The translations under genes were made by a program, and so were the position numbers. Of a stretch of 64,000 nt of DNA, positions 17,244 to 25,990 are shown piece after piece. Each line of letters begins with the position of its first letter. Within the stretch, counting starts at the first letter, position 1. The notes beneath the pieces are model-generated. The model was not told where the DNA came from. It saw nothing but the letters and a program-made list of their open reading frames with translations, and did not search any database. The stretch covers positions 124,001 through 188,000 of the forward strand of contig VENI01000006.1 in assembly GCA_009711615.1 (NCBI GenBank), read 5' to 3'. Source of the DNA: Bacillota bacterium. GTDB taxonomy: Bacteria; Bacillota; Desulfotomaculia; Desulfotomaculales; Desulfohalotomaculaceae.

Positions 17244-19407
17244 AATTCAATTAAAAGTAGGTCAACGTTTTAAATATAATCAAAGTATTTATGAGATAAA
17301 AGAATTGCTTTTAGATAATAAATTTGTTGCCCATGACTTGAGCTACGGGGGTCAAAAAACTTTTGATCATATGGAGATAGCAACATTATTAGCGCAAGGG
17401 ATACTCGCATTTGAAACTTTTGGTAAAAACACAATAAATTCTGATGAGAAAAATATAACTACAGAACATAAGTATGGTGATTTTGAATTTCTAAAAGAAG
17501 AATATAAGCAAATAGCAATTGAAAGGTACCAGATAATTAAGCCACTACTGGTCAATTCAAGAACAAAAAAAGATGTAGAAGAGCGAATAATAGAAGTTAA
17601 AGGTCCAGAAGAAAGTTCTAAATTAAATTTTTATAAGAACAAAAATATATCAGTTGCAACAGTTTACAGATGGATTAAAGATTATGAGATTAGCGATGGT
17701 GATATAAGGTCATTAGTTCCTGACTATGATGAGTGCGGTGGTCAGGGTAAATCTAGATTATCTGCCGAAGTGGATGAAATAATTGCAGAAGTTCTAAGTG
17801 AGCATTATTTTACATCTGAACGAAAAACAGTGAGTTTTATTTGTAAAGAAATTAATGATCGTATTGCACATAAGAATATCTTCAAAAATGATGAGAATAA
17901 ATTATTAGAACCACATAAAACCACGATTTTACATAAAGTGCGTCAACTTGATAAGCGTAAGGTCACCGAGGCACGTTATGGCAAGAGGGAAGCCGATTCA
18001 AAGTTTAAAGACGTGTATACAAAAGAGCATAAGGAATTAACAAGGCCTCTGCAACTTGTTTATATTGATCACACGCCACTTGATCTTTTTCTCGTTGATG
18101 AGGATGACAGACTTCCAATTGGTCGACCTACCTTTACTTATGCCATGGACGCAGTGAGTCGCTGCCCTCTTGGTTTTTACATGGGTTTTGATGAAGAAAG
18201 TTATAGATCAGTTGCGGAGTGTCTTTATCATTCCATAATTCCTAAGGGATATGTTAAGGATCTGTTTCCTGATATAGGTGAATGGCCGGTCTATGGTTTA
18301 CCCGAAAATTTAATAGTTGATAATGCATTAGAGTTCAAAAGTAAAAGCATGAAGGATGCCTGTTTTCAATTAGGTATAAACTTAGAATTTGCTCGCCCCA
18401 GGGTGCCGGAAGACAAGTCAATCATAGAACGTTTTTTTGGCACTTTAAATACACAACTGCTGCATCAAACCCCTGGGACTACTTTTTCAAACATATTTCA
18501 ACGCAAAGATTATGATCCGGCCAAAAACGCAGTGGTCTCTGTACAGTCACTTGAAAAGTTATTGCATTCCTTTTTAATAGCTTTCATCAACACGCCACGG
18601 ACTTATCTGGCTGGCAAGACCCCTCTAGAAGTGTGGAAAAAAGGTTGCAAAGAACATCCGCCTACGTTACCTAATTCAGGCGAAGAGCTACATGTGTTGT
18701 TAGGTGCTGTTGATACTAGGCAAATAAGAAAGGTAGGCATCCAATTCTATGAGCTTTACTATAATTCACCTGAGTTGGCTAGACTAAGATTGAAGTTATC
18801 AGAAAAAGAAAAAGTAAAAATAAAATATAACCCAAATGACATTTCACATTTATATGTATGGAACAGAATTACCCAAAAGTATATTAAGGTTAGCTGTAAT
18901 GATCAAGAATACACTCAAGGTTTAAGTATATTTAAACATAAAAAAGTGGTTAAATTCGTAAAAGATAAAGAGAAAAAAGCTAATATGGAAAATATGATAA
19001 CATTTAAAAAGATCATGGAACAGATCATTGACGATGAATGGTTAAAAACAAAAAAGTCAAGCACAAAGAAAAAGTTAGCAAGATTAAAAAATTTAGAAGG
19101 AAGTATATATAAGTTATTGCGTGACGGAAACTATGACTACTTTAAAGAACGAGAAGTTAATAATATTGTTGATCAGGAAGAAATTAGCCAAAATGAAACA
19201 GTAGTTGTTAATATAAACGATTGCGTAACAAACGATTTAACTTCCAAACATATTTTAGATGATAATAATGTTAAATATAGCTTAAAAGAGAAGCAGGAAA
19301 ATTCCAAAAAGCAAACATCCAATAAGCAAACTTCCAATAAGAAAAGTAATAAATCTGATGCTGTTGATATAGAAGATGTAAAACCGGATCTCACGGGGTG
19401 GGCGTAA
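17236..19407 (+). CDS. tnsB: TnsB DDE transposase
   Basis: 723 residues of the Mu/Tn7 retroviral-integrase superfamily. TnsB binds the end repeats and carries out the 3' cleavage and strand transfer. The catalytic triad is D278 (VYIDHTPLD), D362 (LIVDNALEF) and E398 (IIERFFGTL), with a D-35-E spacing. N-terminal helix-turn-helix domains come before it, the Mu-type beta-barrel follows, and the lysine-rich tail after about residue 570 likely contacts TnsC. It lies between tnsA and tnsC with tight spacing (overlap upstream, 1 bp downstream). The presumed binding sites are the TTCTCAAACTTT repeats at 22451-22576. Confidence 0.93.
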   Translation: MARIQLKVGQRFKYNQSIYEIKELLLDNKFVAHDLSYGGQKTFDHMEIATLLAQGILAFETFGKNTINSDEKNITTEHKYGDFEFLKEEYKQIAIERYQIIKPLLVNSRTKKDVEERIIEVKGPEESSKLNFYKNKNISVATVYRWIKDYEISDGDIRSLVPDYDECGGQGKSRLSAEVDEIIAEVLSEHYFTSERKTVSFICKEINDRIAHKNIFKNDENKLLEPHKTTILHKVRQLDKRKVTEARYGKREADSKFKDVYTKEHKELTRPLQLVYIDHTPLDLFLVDEDDRLPIGRPTFTYAMDAVSRCPLGFYMGFDEESYRSVAECLYHSIIPKGYVKDLFPDIGEWPVYGLPENLIVDNALEFKSKSMKDACFQLGINLEFARPRVPEDKSIIERFFGTLNTQLLHQTPGTTFSNIFQRKDYDPAKNAVVSVQSLEKLLHSFLIAFINTPRTYLAGKTPLEVWKKGCKEHPPTLPNSGEELHVLLGAVDTRQIRKVGIQFYELYYNSPELARLRLKLSEKEKVKIKYNPNDISHLYVWNRITQKYIKVSCNDQEYTQGLSIFKHKKVVKFVKDKEKKANMENMITFKKIMEQIIDDEWLKTKKSSTKKKLARLKNLEGSIYKLLRDGNYDYFKEREVNNIVDQEEISQNETVVVNINDCVTNDLTSKHILDDNNVKYSLKEKQENSKKQTSNKQTSNKKSNKSDAVDIEDVKPDLTGWA

Positions 19408-19408
19408 T

Positions 19409-20413
19409 ATGAGAGATTTTCCTGAGATTCAGGAATTAAGGACTAGTGTGAATTTAGATAATATTTCTAATAATAAAAAGAAAGAAATGCTAAGAGACTT
19501 ATATATTTATAGTCCTACCGTTACGAATATTATAAATGCGATAGATGAAATTATGGAGAATGCATCATCTTACCCCGAGGCACCAGGATTGGTTGTTTAT
19601 GGTAGATCTGGTGTTGGAAAATCCTTACTATGTAAAACCTATTTGAATAATTTTCCACGTTACCAATCAGAGACTGATGAAGCATTTCAAACAATTGTTC
19701 CAGTACTACGTACAACAATGCCGGAGGCAGCGCGAGCAAAAAGTCTAGTGACAGAAATGTTAAGAAAAATATGCGACCCATTTTATATGAATGGTAGGAA
19801 TACAATCACCAAAACTGGAAGGCTGTTAGATAATATAAAAGATTGTCAAGTAAAACTTATCATTCTAGATGAATTTCAACATGTATATGAGCGAGGTTCT
19901 ACAAGAATAACTCAAGAAGTAACAGATTGGGTCAAAGATCTTTTAGATGAATCTCATATTCCTATATTGTTGACTGGCTTACCTACTGTAGAAAGCATAA
20001 TAGATAGTGACGAACAACTTAAAACTAGATTTAAAAACAGGTATGAGATTAGTCCATTCAATTATAATACAAAAGAAGATCAAGTGGCATTTCTGACTTT
20101 CCTAGAAATTTTGGACATGAAACTGCCATTACCAAAAAAATCTAATTTATCTGACCCCAAGATAGCTTACATACTGTTTGAAGCATCGGGGGGGATTTTG
20201 CGAATTTTGATGATGCAAATAATTATACCTCTTACTATACAAGCAATAGATAAAAGCCATCAACGAATAGGTATTGAAGAGTTGTTAAGTAAGGTTAGCA
20301 AAATAGTTGATCATAATAAATTTGATACAATTAAAAAAATAGTAAGTACTGAGTTTACAAAACAACATAAAACAGTTAAACAATTAGATTCGAAAAAGAC
20401 TGCATGTAAATAG
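19409..20413 (+). CDS. tnsC: TnsC/TniB AAA+ ATPase regulator
   Basis: 334 residues with an AAA_22/TniB core: Walker A GRSGVGKS at residues 65-72, Walker B LIILDEF with D154-E155, and the sensor-like stretch IPILLTGLPTVE. In Tn7-like elements TnsC polymerises on DNA, links the TniQ-marked target to TnsA/TnsB and enforces target immunity. The length is close to short TnsC/TniB proteins rather than Tn7 TnsC (555 residues), so the TnsA-contacting C-terminal extension is reduced. Its ATG overlaps the end of tnsB by spacing only (one base), and the second tniQ follows 11 bases later, so all four form one operon. Confidence 0.9.
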   Translation: MRDFPEIQELRTSVNLDNISNNKKKEMLRDLYIYSPTVTNIINAIDEIMENASSYPEAPGLVVYGRSGVGKSLLCKTYLNNFPRYQSETDEAFQTIVPVLRTTMPEAARAKSLVTEMLRKICDPFYMNGRNTITKTGRLLDNIKDCQVKLIILDEFQHVYERGSTRITQEVTDWVKDLLDESHIPILLTGLPTVESIIDSDEQLKTRFKNRYEISPFNYNTKEDQVAFLTFLEILDMKLPLPKKSNLSDPKIAYILFEASGGILRILMMQIIIPLTIQAIDKSHQRIGIEELLSKVSKIVDHNKFDTIKKIVSTEFTKQHKTVKQLDSKKTACK

Positions 20414-20424
20414 TAGGTGATTTA

Positions 20425-22359
20425 ATGTTATTAAAAAGGTTAAAGCCTTATAATGATGAAAGTATAGGTGGTTTTAGCTACAGGGTTGCAAGAGAAAATG
20501 GCTACCAAACCCCAAGGTGGCTTTTTGGCTTAGAAAAAGGTGAACTTTATTGTGACAAGGATATCGAAAAGGATAAGTATCTTAGTCAGCTAGCTAGTTG
20601 TCTTAATTGTCAAGTAGCTGAACTAAAGGAATTGACATATTCTTCAATTGGAAATTCTTTGTTATTAGAATGTAACGATAGACAAATCGGTAGAATGCTT
20701 AATAAACATAATCAGAAGTTTTGCCCGTTATGTTTAAAAGATGAATACTATCACCGGTATTACTGGGATATTAACTTAATTTCTGTATGTACAAAACATA
20801 AAGTAGCGTTAATAAAGCGCTGTCCTGAATGCAATAGGGCACTTACATTTAACAAGATTTTTAATGGTAAGTGTAGCTGTGGATTATCTATATCAGACAT
20901 GGAATCTTATATTATAAGTGACGAATTTACAATTAAAGTGCATCAGTTTATACAATCAATGCTATTAAATGATAATTGTAAAACTGAAATACTAGAAAAG
21001 AATAATCCTATTCTTAGACTATCAAAAAAGAGTTTTTTCTGGTTGATTACTGTAATAAGTGAAATATTAAGGTACTACCCAACTGCTAGCTATAGCATAA
21101 AAACAAATGAAAGGCTTGTAAGTGCCGAAAATAATAAGTTGATACGGTCTTTAAGTATAGAAACATGCTTGGATATGTGCACGACTAGTTTTAAGCTGTT
21201 AATTAACTGGCCTTATAATTTCTACAAGTTTTTAGCGGAATATAGAGAGGTTTATGCAGAAGAAAATAAACCAAGGTTAACAAGGGATTACGGAAAACTT
21301 TTACGCCTATTTAGGAAAGAGTTAAACTACCCCGAGTATAAATTTGTTTGGGATGCTTTTAAGAATTTTTTATTGTTGGAACCGGGTAAATATGAAGTTT
21401 ATAGCGTAACCCATCTTAGTGATATTAGTTTTGAAGATGAATTATATTTATCTCAAAAAAGGGTCATTGAGAAATTGGGAGTTACACGAGATTATTTCAA
21501 TAAACTTATGGATACTGAAAATGTTAATCGCAGAACCATTTCAATAAAAAAAGGGGTACGTCACATATTTAGCATCGATGATTATTTCAGACTTAAAGAC
21601 ACTTATGATAGAAATGTGTTAAATTTAACTATAGCAGAGGCATCTAGAAAATTAGGTGTTTCGAGACCAACCATAGAACAATTTATAAAGGAAGGTTTAT
21701 TAGACCTCGTACAAGGAATAAATAATGCTGAAAAAATGAACATGCTAATTTCTTATGAGAGTTTTGAGAAGTTTAGAAGTGTGTTTTTAGTAAAAACGGA
21801 TGAGTGTATAACTGGAAACGGGACTTTAATAAATTTTAAAGATGCGGTTAATATGCTTAAAAGACATGGAATAACTTGTAGTGATTTTTTATTGTATATA
21901 AAACAAGAGGAAATCAAATTTTCTATTAATCAACCAAATGACGGATTGCTTGGAATCCAATTTCTAGAGAAAGATATAATTAAACTATTAGAAAATATGC
22001 GTTCAAAGATTATTAATAATGAGGGGTATTCTTTACCAGAAGCCCAAGATTACTTAAATGCTGATGTGGTTACTATTAAAAAATGGATAGAGCTAGGTTT
22101 GTTGGAGGCAACAAATGTGAGGCATAATGGGGTTAACAGTTATAGAGTCACAAATGATGATATTGAAAAGTTTAAGAAAACTTACACTTTTCTTACTCAG
22201 GCTGCGAAAGAATTTAATGTACCAAGAAATACAATACATAATTGGTTAAAAATAGGACTTATTAAACCATTATTTGGGCCCTGCGCTGATGGCAATTTTA
22301 GGTATATCTTTAGAAAAAAAGATTTAATTAAAGTATTAAAAATTAAAGAAAGAATATAA
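20425..22359 (+). CDS. tniQ: TniQ/TnsD-like targeting protein 2
   Basis: 644 residues. TniQ N-terminus (LKPYNDESIGGFSYRVAREN), zinc-binding region (KFCPLCLKDEYYHRYYWD..CTKHKVALIKRCPECNRALTF..KCSCG), then a long C-terminal half with several excisionase-like/MerR-like HTHs (LTIAEASRKLGVSRPTIEQFI; YSLPEAQDYLNADVVTIKKWI; LTQAAKEFNVPRNTIHNWL). Such HTH-rich tails read target DNA. It is last in the tnsABC operon, and a hairpin follows at 22371. The two TniQ proteins share domain order but are only distantly similar, consistent with recognition of different sites. Confidence 0.88.
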   Translation: MLLKRLKPYNDESIGGFSYRVARENGYQTPRWLFGLEKGELYCDKDIEKDKYLSQLASCLNCQVAELKELTYSSIGNSLLLECNDRQIGRMLNKHNQKFCPLCLKDEYYHRYYWDINLISVCTKHKVALIKRCPECNRALTFNKIFNGKCSCGLSISDMESYIISDEFTIKVHQFIQSMLLNDNCKTEILEKNNPILRLSKKSFFWLITVISEILRYYPTASYSIKTNERLVSAENNKLIRSLSIETCLDMCTTSFKLLINWPYNFYKFLAEYREVYAEENKPRLTRDYGKLLRLFRKELNYPEYKFVWDAFKNFLLLEPGKYEVYSVTHLSDISFEDELYLSQKRVIEKLGVTRDYFNKLMDTENVNRRTISIKKGVRHIFSIDDYFRLKDTYDRNVLNLTIAEASRKLGVSRPTIEQFIKEGLLDLVQGINNAEKMNMLISYESFEKFRSVFLVKTDECITGNGTLINFKDAVNMLKRHGITCSDFLLYIKQEEIKFSINQPNDGLLGIQFLEKDIIKLLENMRSKIINNEGYSLPEAQDYLNADVVTIKKWIELGLLEATNVRHNGVNSYRVTNDDIEKFKKTYTFLTQAAKEFNVPRNTIHNWLKIGLIKPLFGPCADGNFRYIFRKKDLIKVLKIKERI

Positions 22360-22370
22360 ATTAAGAAGAT

Positions 22371-22400
22371 ACCGTACTTATCAAACAAAATAAGTACGGT
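22371..22400 (+). terminator. Hairpin closing the tns operon
   Basis: ACCGTACTTAT (22371-22381) pairs perfectly with ATAAGTACGGT (22390-22400) around an 8-nt loop. There is no long T-run after it, so termination is likely but not certain. Confidence 0.6.
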
Positions 22401-22450
22401 GTTCATATGTGCATAAATATAAATTTAATAGTATTAATATGCAGAGGACA

Positions 22451-22576
22451 TTCTCAAAGTTTCTTCAGTATAATTAGGTTATTCTCAAACTTTCTTTAGG
22501 TTCGTTCTCAAACTTTGTTCATCTAAAAGGCTCTGAGCCCTTATAAATGCAGATACCCATTCTCAAACTTTATTCA
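22451..22576 (+). repeat. Four TnsB-site-like direct repeats, transposon right end
   Basis: Consensus TTCTCAAACTTTNTTCA at 22451-22467 (G for C at position 9), 22482-22498, 22505-22521 and 22560-22576. The spacing (31, 23 and 55 bp start to start) and uniform orientation match TnsB-site arrays at Tn7-like ends. The terminus is probably a few bases further on (ACA at 22582-22584, the usual TGT...ACA end). Confidence 0.8.
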
Positions 22577-22585
22577 ATCCAACAC

Positions 22586-22617
22586 CGCCATCCATACATA
22601 ATTATGTATGGATGGCG
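22586..22617. repeat. Perfect 32-bp palindrome at the transposon boundary
   Basis: CGCCATCCATACATAA and its exact reverse complement lie back to back, just outside the last TnsB-like repeat. It could be the stem of a host terminator used as a target, or part of the transposon end. There is no T-run on either side. Confidence 0.7.
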
Positions 22618-23568
22618 ACTCTCTGTTGTTTTTAATATTGTTGTTAGCTTTCATATGACATGATAGTATTCATTGTTATTATATCCAGTTAACAATGATT
22701 GTATTCATTAGTTAAAGCTTAATGTCTGCACGCTGCAGACTTACTGTAATTTTATTATTAAGTATACAAAAACATATAGTTACCGCTAGCCATAATTTAA
22801 AGGCTTATATAATTATATTTAACACTGTCACGAATGCTTTTTAATTAGTTATAGCAAAAACCTATGGCATTCCTTCCGCTCATGCTTGATTTACTTTCGT
22901 CACACTACTTCAAGTCACTCCATATCGCTAATGTCCTCAAGGCCCATTCTTCCTTTTAGATAAACTTCTAAATTTCACGGATTTACTTACCAAATGCTTG
23001 TCATTCGACATATTAGTATATATTTCATCAAAGGTTAATCATTATTCTTGTAGAAATTTATAATATTTCCATTAAGAGACATAAGAGAAAGCTAATAATA
23101 TCACATGTAATTAGAAGATGAAAAGGGCCATTCAGATATAGTTGCTAATGTCTAAAATGGGAAGTTCGTTTCTAGCATAGGAAGCTATCTACGACATTTG
23201 TTGTGAATACCATTGCACTACAGATGTTGCGAAAGATGTCGTGGAAGTAGTTATATGAAATTCGGCAAAATAAAAAACGCCGGTTAGGGCGTATTATTGA
23301 TGACTGTAGCCTTAATCAACCTATAAACCGTGCTTCTTTAGCTCCCCGCGACAAAGGCTACAATAAGAATTGGTAAACTGTTCATACACATCCACTCCAA
23401 TCTTAACGTTTTATTACTATAAGTGATGAGTAGATTAGCGACATTAGCAGAAATGAGTCCAGCAAAAACTGAACCTAATAACCATCCTTTGTCACTAGTA
23501 AGATAGCTTCCAATTTTATCTAAGGGGAGTGCAGGAATCGCACCTGCCACGGATGAATAGCTAAAAAC
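22618..23568. other. Intergenic, no intact gene
   Basis: AT-rich sequence with scattered stops. A minus-strand frame (23338-23589) ends ..NSLPILIVAFVAGS and has a hydrophobic middle, but its beginning overlaps the hammerhead ribozyme and no ribosome binding site is convincing. A GTCTGCA/TGCAGAC hairpin lies near 22724-22740. Confidence 0.4.
23531..23547 (-). other. tRNA T-arm-like hairpin beside the hammerhead
   Basis: On the minus strand GCAGG-TGCGATT-CCTGC forms a 5-bp stem with a 7-nt loop that keeps the C-R-A core of a tRNA T-loop, followed by ACTCCCC like an acceptor 3' strand. No complete tRNA can be built locally. It lies about 20 nt downstream of the ribozyme on the same strand. Confidence 0.4.
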
Positions 23569-23619
23569 ACCTTTTCGTCCGGGTTTCACGGACTCATCAG
23601 TAGGCTGAGCCTATAAGGT
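23569..23619 (-). ncRNA. Hammerhead ribozyme (open stem III)
   Basis: On the minus strand all conserved core nucleotides are present in order. Stem III 5' arm is ACCTT (23619-23615), cleavage nucleotide A (23614, a UUA site), stem I TAGGC-TCA-GCCTA, core CTGATGA (23600-23594), stem II GTCCG-TGAAACC-CGGAC, then GAA (23576-23574), and stem III 3' arm AAGGT (23573-23569). Every stem pairs perfectly (5 bp each), and the GAA plus A15.1-U16.1 pair fit the consensus. The core CTGATGAGTCCGTGA is the same as in well-known satellite RNA ribozymes. Predicted self-cleavage is between 23614 and 23613. It lies next to a mobile element, as bacterial hammerheads often do. Confidence 0.9.
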
Positions 23620-23816
23620 AGAGTGGCTAACAAGCTGATTGTAGCACTTGAAGAAAATTTAATAACAGAAACTGTTTGTAAATGGCAAGCATAAGGCACC
23701 ACACACCTTTCTGTACATAGGGGGAGAAGTCCTTATATGGAATGAATGTTAAAATAAAGCCTGCCATCATCAGCATTGGGGAGCCATCTCCAATGGACAC
23801 AATTGTGTTTCGGCTA

Positions 23817-24174
23817 GTCCTATTATATCATATTTTGGAAAGAATTTCAATGTGGCACCGAACTTCGCAGCATCCGGAGGGAAATCGGCTGGAGCCTGGT
23901 CAAAATTCAACCCTGCAACCCATATGTACGCGGACCGGCAGACCTAGGAGCTGAAGTAGTTTTTAATGCCCAAAGCGATATGTCGGAAGTAGTTAGCGCT
24001 GTCGCTTTTGCAGAAGACAACTACACTGCCAAGGAACGGAAATTAGTGGAATTGGTAAAAACAGAACTGGCAGAAAATAGAGGTACCTATATCTACTGCC
24101 ATTTCACCAGCCGGTACCAGCAGCATAAGCGGTTGCAAAAGTTGTTGGCCGACCATGGCATATGGTTTGTCTAA
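23817..24174 (+). pseudogene. C-terminal relic of an SNF2-type helicase
   Basis: Open without a start from about 23817 to the TAA at 24172-24174. The last 60 residues read VAFAEDNYTAKERKLVELVK, then NRGTYIYCHFTSRYQQHKRLQKLLADHGI, the pattern of the second RecA-like domain of SNF2/DEAD-like helicases found on mobile elements (K-E-R/Q-x-L-x-E-L-V-K-x-E-L, then YC-T---RL--LL---GI). Everything upstream is lost, and base composition is richer in GC than its surroundings, which suggests transfer. Inactive. Confidence 0.5.
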
Positions 24175-24316
24175 TGTCTTGAATGCCTATAATTAGAAGT
24201 TAGCAAAATACCAGTTAAATTTGTACCATAATATTGGCAAAACATTAGATGATGATGAATCTCTTGAGGACGGTTTTCCACGCAATATTTAATTTCTGTT
24301 TTGAAAGGGGTTTGAT

Positions 24317-25666
24317 ATGTACCAATATTTTAATGCTAATAACATAAATCATATTTTTCGATTTAGAAGTGATGGAAAATTGATTACTAGAGAGAGTACC
24401 CAAATTGAATTTAAGGAAGCATTTAATTGGAATAATCGCGCGAAGTATGGAAAGACAATGGCTGCTTTTGCGAATAATAGTGGTGGCTTCATTGTTTTTG
24501 GTGTAACGGATACACCAAGAGAGGCCATAGGTCTTCATAATGAAAGATTTACTGCTATAGATGAGGAACAAATTACATTATATTTAAACAGTTTTTTTTC
24601 GCCTGAAATAAGGTGGGAAAAACAAATAGTTGAATTAAACAATAAAAGATTTGGTTTAATATATACTTGTGAAGCTAAAACGAAACCAGTAGTTTGTACT
24701 AATAACGATAATATAATTAAGGAATCGGACATCTTTTACAGATATAATGGGAGAAGTGAAAGAATAAGATATCCTGAACTAAGACGATTGATTGAGGTGG
24801 AGCGTGAAAAAGAGCGACTTTTATGGATGAATCATATGCAAAAGATATCTAAGATAGGTCTAGATAATCTTGCTACAATTGATTTAGAAAAAGGGATTAT
24901 AGATGGTAATAACGGCAATATTTATTTAGATGAAAGTATAGTAAGCCAAATAGAATTTATTAAAGAAGGTGAATTTGATGAAGTTGAAGGAGCTAAAACC
25001 CTTAAACTGGTTGGAGAGGTACAAGAAATTTCTAGGTCAGTCATATTGCCAACAAGAACTAGAATGGTAGGAATTCATACTAGAGAATTTTTTGAATCCT
25101 TATTAAAAGGTATGCTCCACCAAGGAGTAGATGCACTTGAATACTTAGAGGGACTACCATATGAAAGGTCTAAATTCATGCCTATTTTTGTTTATTTAGA
25201 CATTGGAAACATTACAAAAGATGAAGCTAAAGACATTTTCAGAGGTTCAGATAGTACTGCTACTCAAGTTAAGAGTGGACTTATTGAACGATTAGACGAT
25301 GAAAGAAGTTTCGGAATTTCATATTTTGATGATACATTAATTCGAAATAATTTAATGTTTTCATCTTATGAAGATTATAAAAATTACGTTGAACTGAATG
25401 GTCTTGATAAGTCTCAGAAAAAAAGCATTATTTATAACTTGCTAGTATCAGAGTTACAGGAATCATTGAAGAATTACCATCGAGAATCATTCAAGTTAAT
25501 ATGTGAAGTAGTGACATTGTTGACTAATGAAGAAATGTTGGCTCATAGAACCTTCCTTACTGAATTATTATTAGGAATATATGATGAGGATTATAATAAT
25601 ATTGCTATGACATTTAGATATGCTATAGCACATATAGATAAAACTCTTTATAGTGATGGTCATTAA
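24317..25666 (+). CDS. AlbA_2/Schlafen-type putative DNA- or RNA-binding protein
   Basis: 449 residues. The N-terminal AlbA_2 (Schlafen-like) domain is clear: ESTQIEFKEAFNW near residues 25-37, then KTMAAFANNSGGFIVFGVTD, then DIFYRYNGRSERIRYPELRRLI closing the fold at about 160. The C-terminal 290 residues are helical and unassigned, with no HTH or ATPase motif. Proteins of this kind occur in defence islands and as regulators. GAAAGGGG precedes the ATG. Flanked by a helicase relic and an hsdM relic, upstream of McrB/McrC, so a defence role is plausible but not demonstrated. Confidence 0.75.
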   Translation: MYQYFNANNINHIFRFRSDGKLITRESTQIEFKEAFNWNNRAKYGKTMAAFANNSGGFIVFGVTDTPREAIGLHNERFTAIDEEQITLYLNSFFSPEIRWEKQIVELNNKRFGLIYTCEAKTKPVVCTNNDNIIKESDIFYRYNGRSERIRYPELRRLIEVEREKERLLWMNHMQKISKIGLDNLATIDLEKGIIDGNNGNIYLDESIVSQIEFIKEGEFDEVEGAKTLKLVGEVQEISRSVILPTRTRMVGIHTREFFESLLKGMLHQGVDALEYLEGLPYERSKFMPIFVYLDIGNITKDEAKDIFRGSDSTATQVKSGLIERLDDERSFGISYFDDTLIRNNLMFSSYEDYKNYVELNGLDKSQKKSIIYNLLVSELQESLKNYHRESFKLICEVVTLLTNEEMLAHRTFLTELLLGIYDEDYNNIAMTFRYAIAHIDKTLYSDGH

Positions 25667-25990
25667 ATATAGCGCCGAACATGGCATTCCCGCAAGGGTG
25701 CGGTGCAGCAGTATATTTGAGGCGAGCCGCAGCACACTCCCTGAGCCTAACGCCGGGGAGGCGACCGTATTAGCCGAAGAGGGTACCCCTGATGAACTGC
25801 TATCTGTAAGGCTCATGGTGGGTATACCGGGATAGTTATATCCATGTGCCCATTAGGCTAATGATCGGCAGTTTGATGAAGGACGTATTATAGTTAGTTT
25901 TAAGCAAGTAAGAAGTTCGCATTATCCATATAATTTAAATACAGAACATCGACCCGGTGCTTAATTGAGAGACTGGCTTAACATTTAGCA
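25667..25990. other. Intergenic, degraded coding-like DNA
   Basis: GC-richer than the flanks. A frame across 25653-25835 reads like protein (..GEATVLAEEGTPDELLSVR..) but has no start signal and I cannot identify it. Treated as decayed DNA. Confidence 0.35.

Noticed and set aside
22630..23100. Search for a CRISPR array or guide region next to tniQ
   Set aside because: Only two loose GTATTCATT repeats; no regular repeat-spacer pattern and no cas gene anywhere in the window.
23338..23589. Minus-strand 83-codon ORF with a hydrophobic middle
   Set aside because: Its first codons lie inside the hammerhead ribozyme and no ribosome binding site supports an internal start; left as unproven.
23600..23660. 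tRNA D-arm-like stretch (GGTAGAGTGGCTAAC) on the plus strand
   Set aside because: No acceptor stem or T-arm can be matched on the plus strand; the region is accounted for by the minus-strand ribozyme.
25653..25835. 60-codon plus-strand frame after the AlbA_2 gene
   Set aside because: Overlaps the end of that gene, no start signal, and no family recognised.
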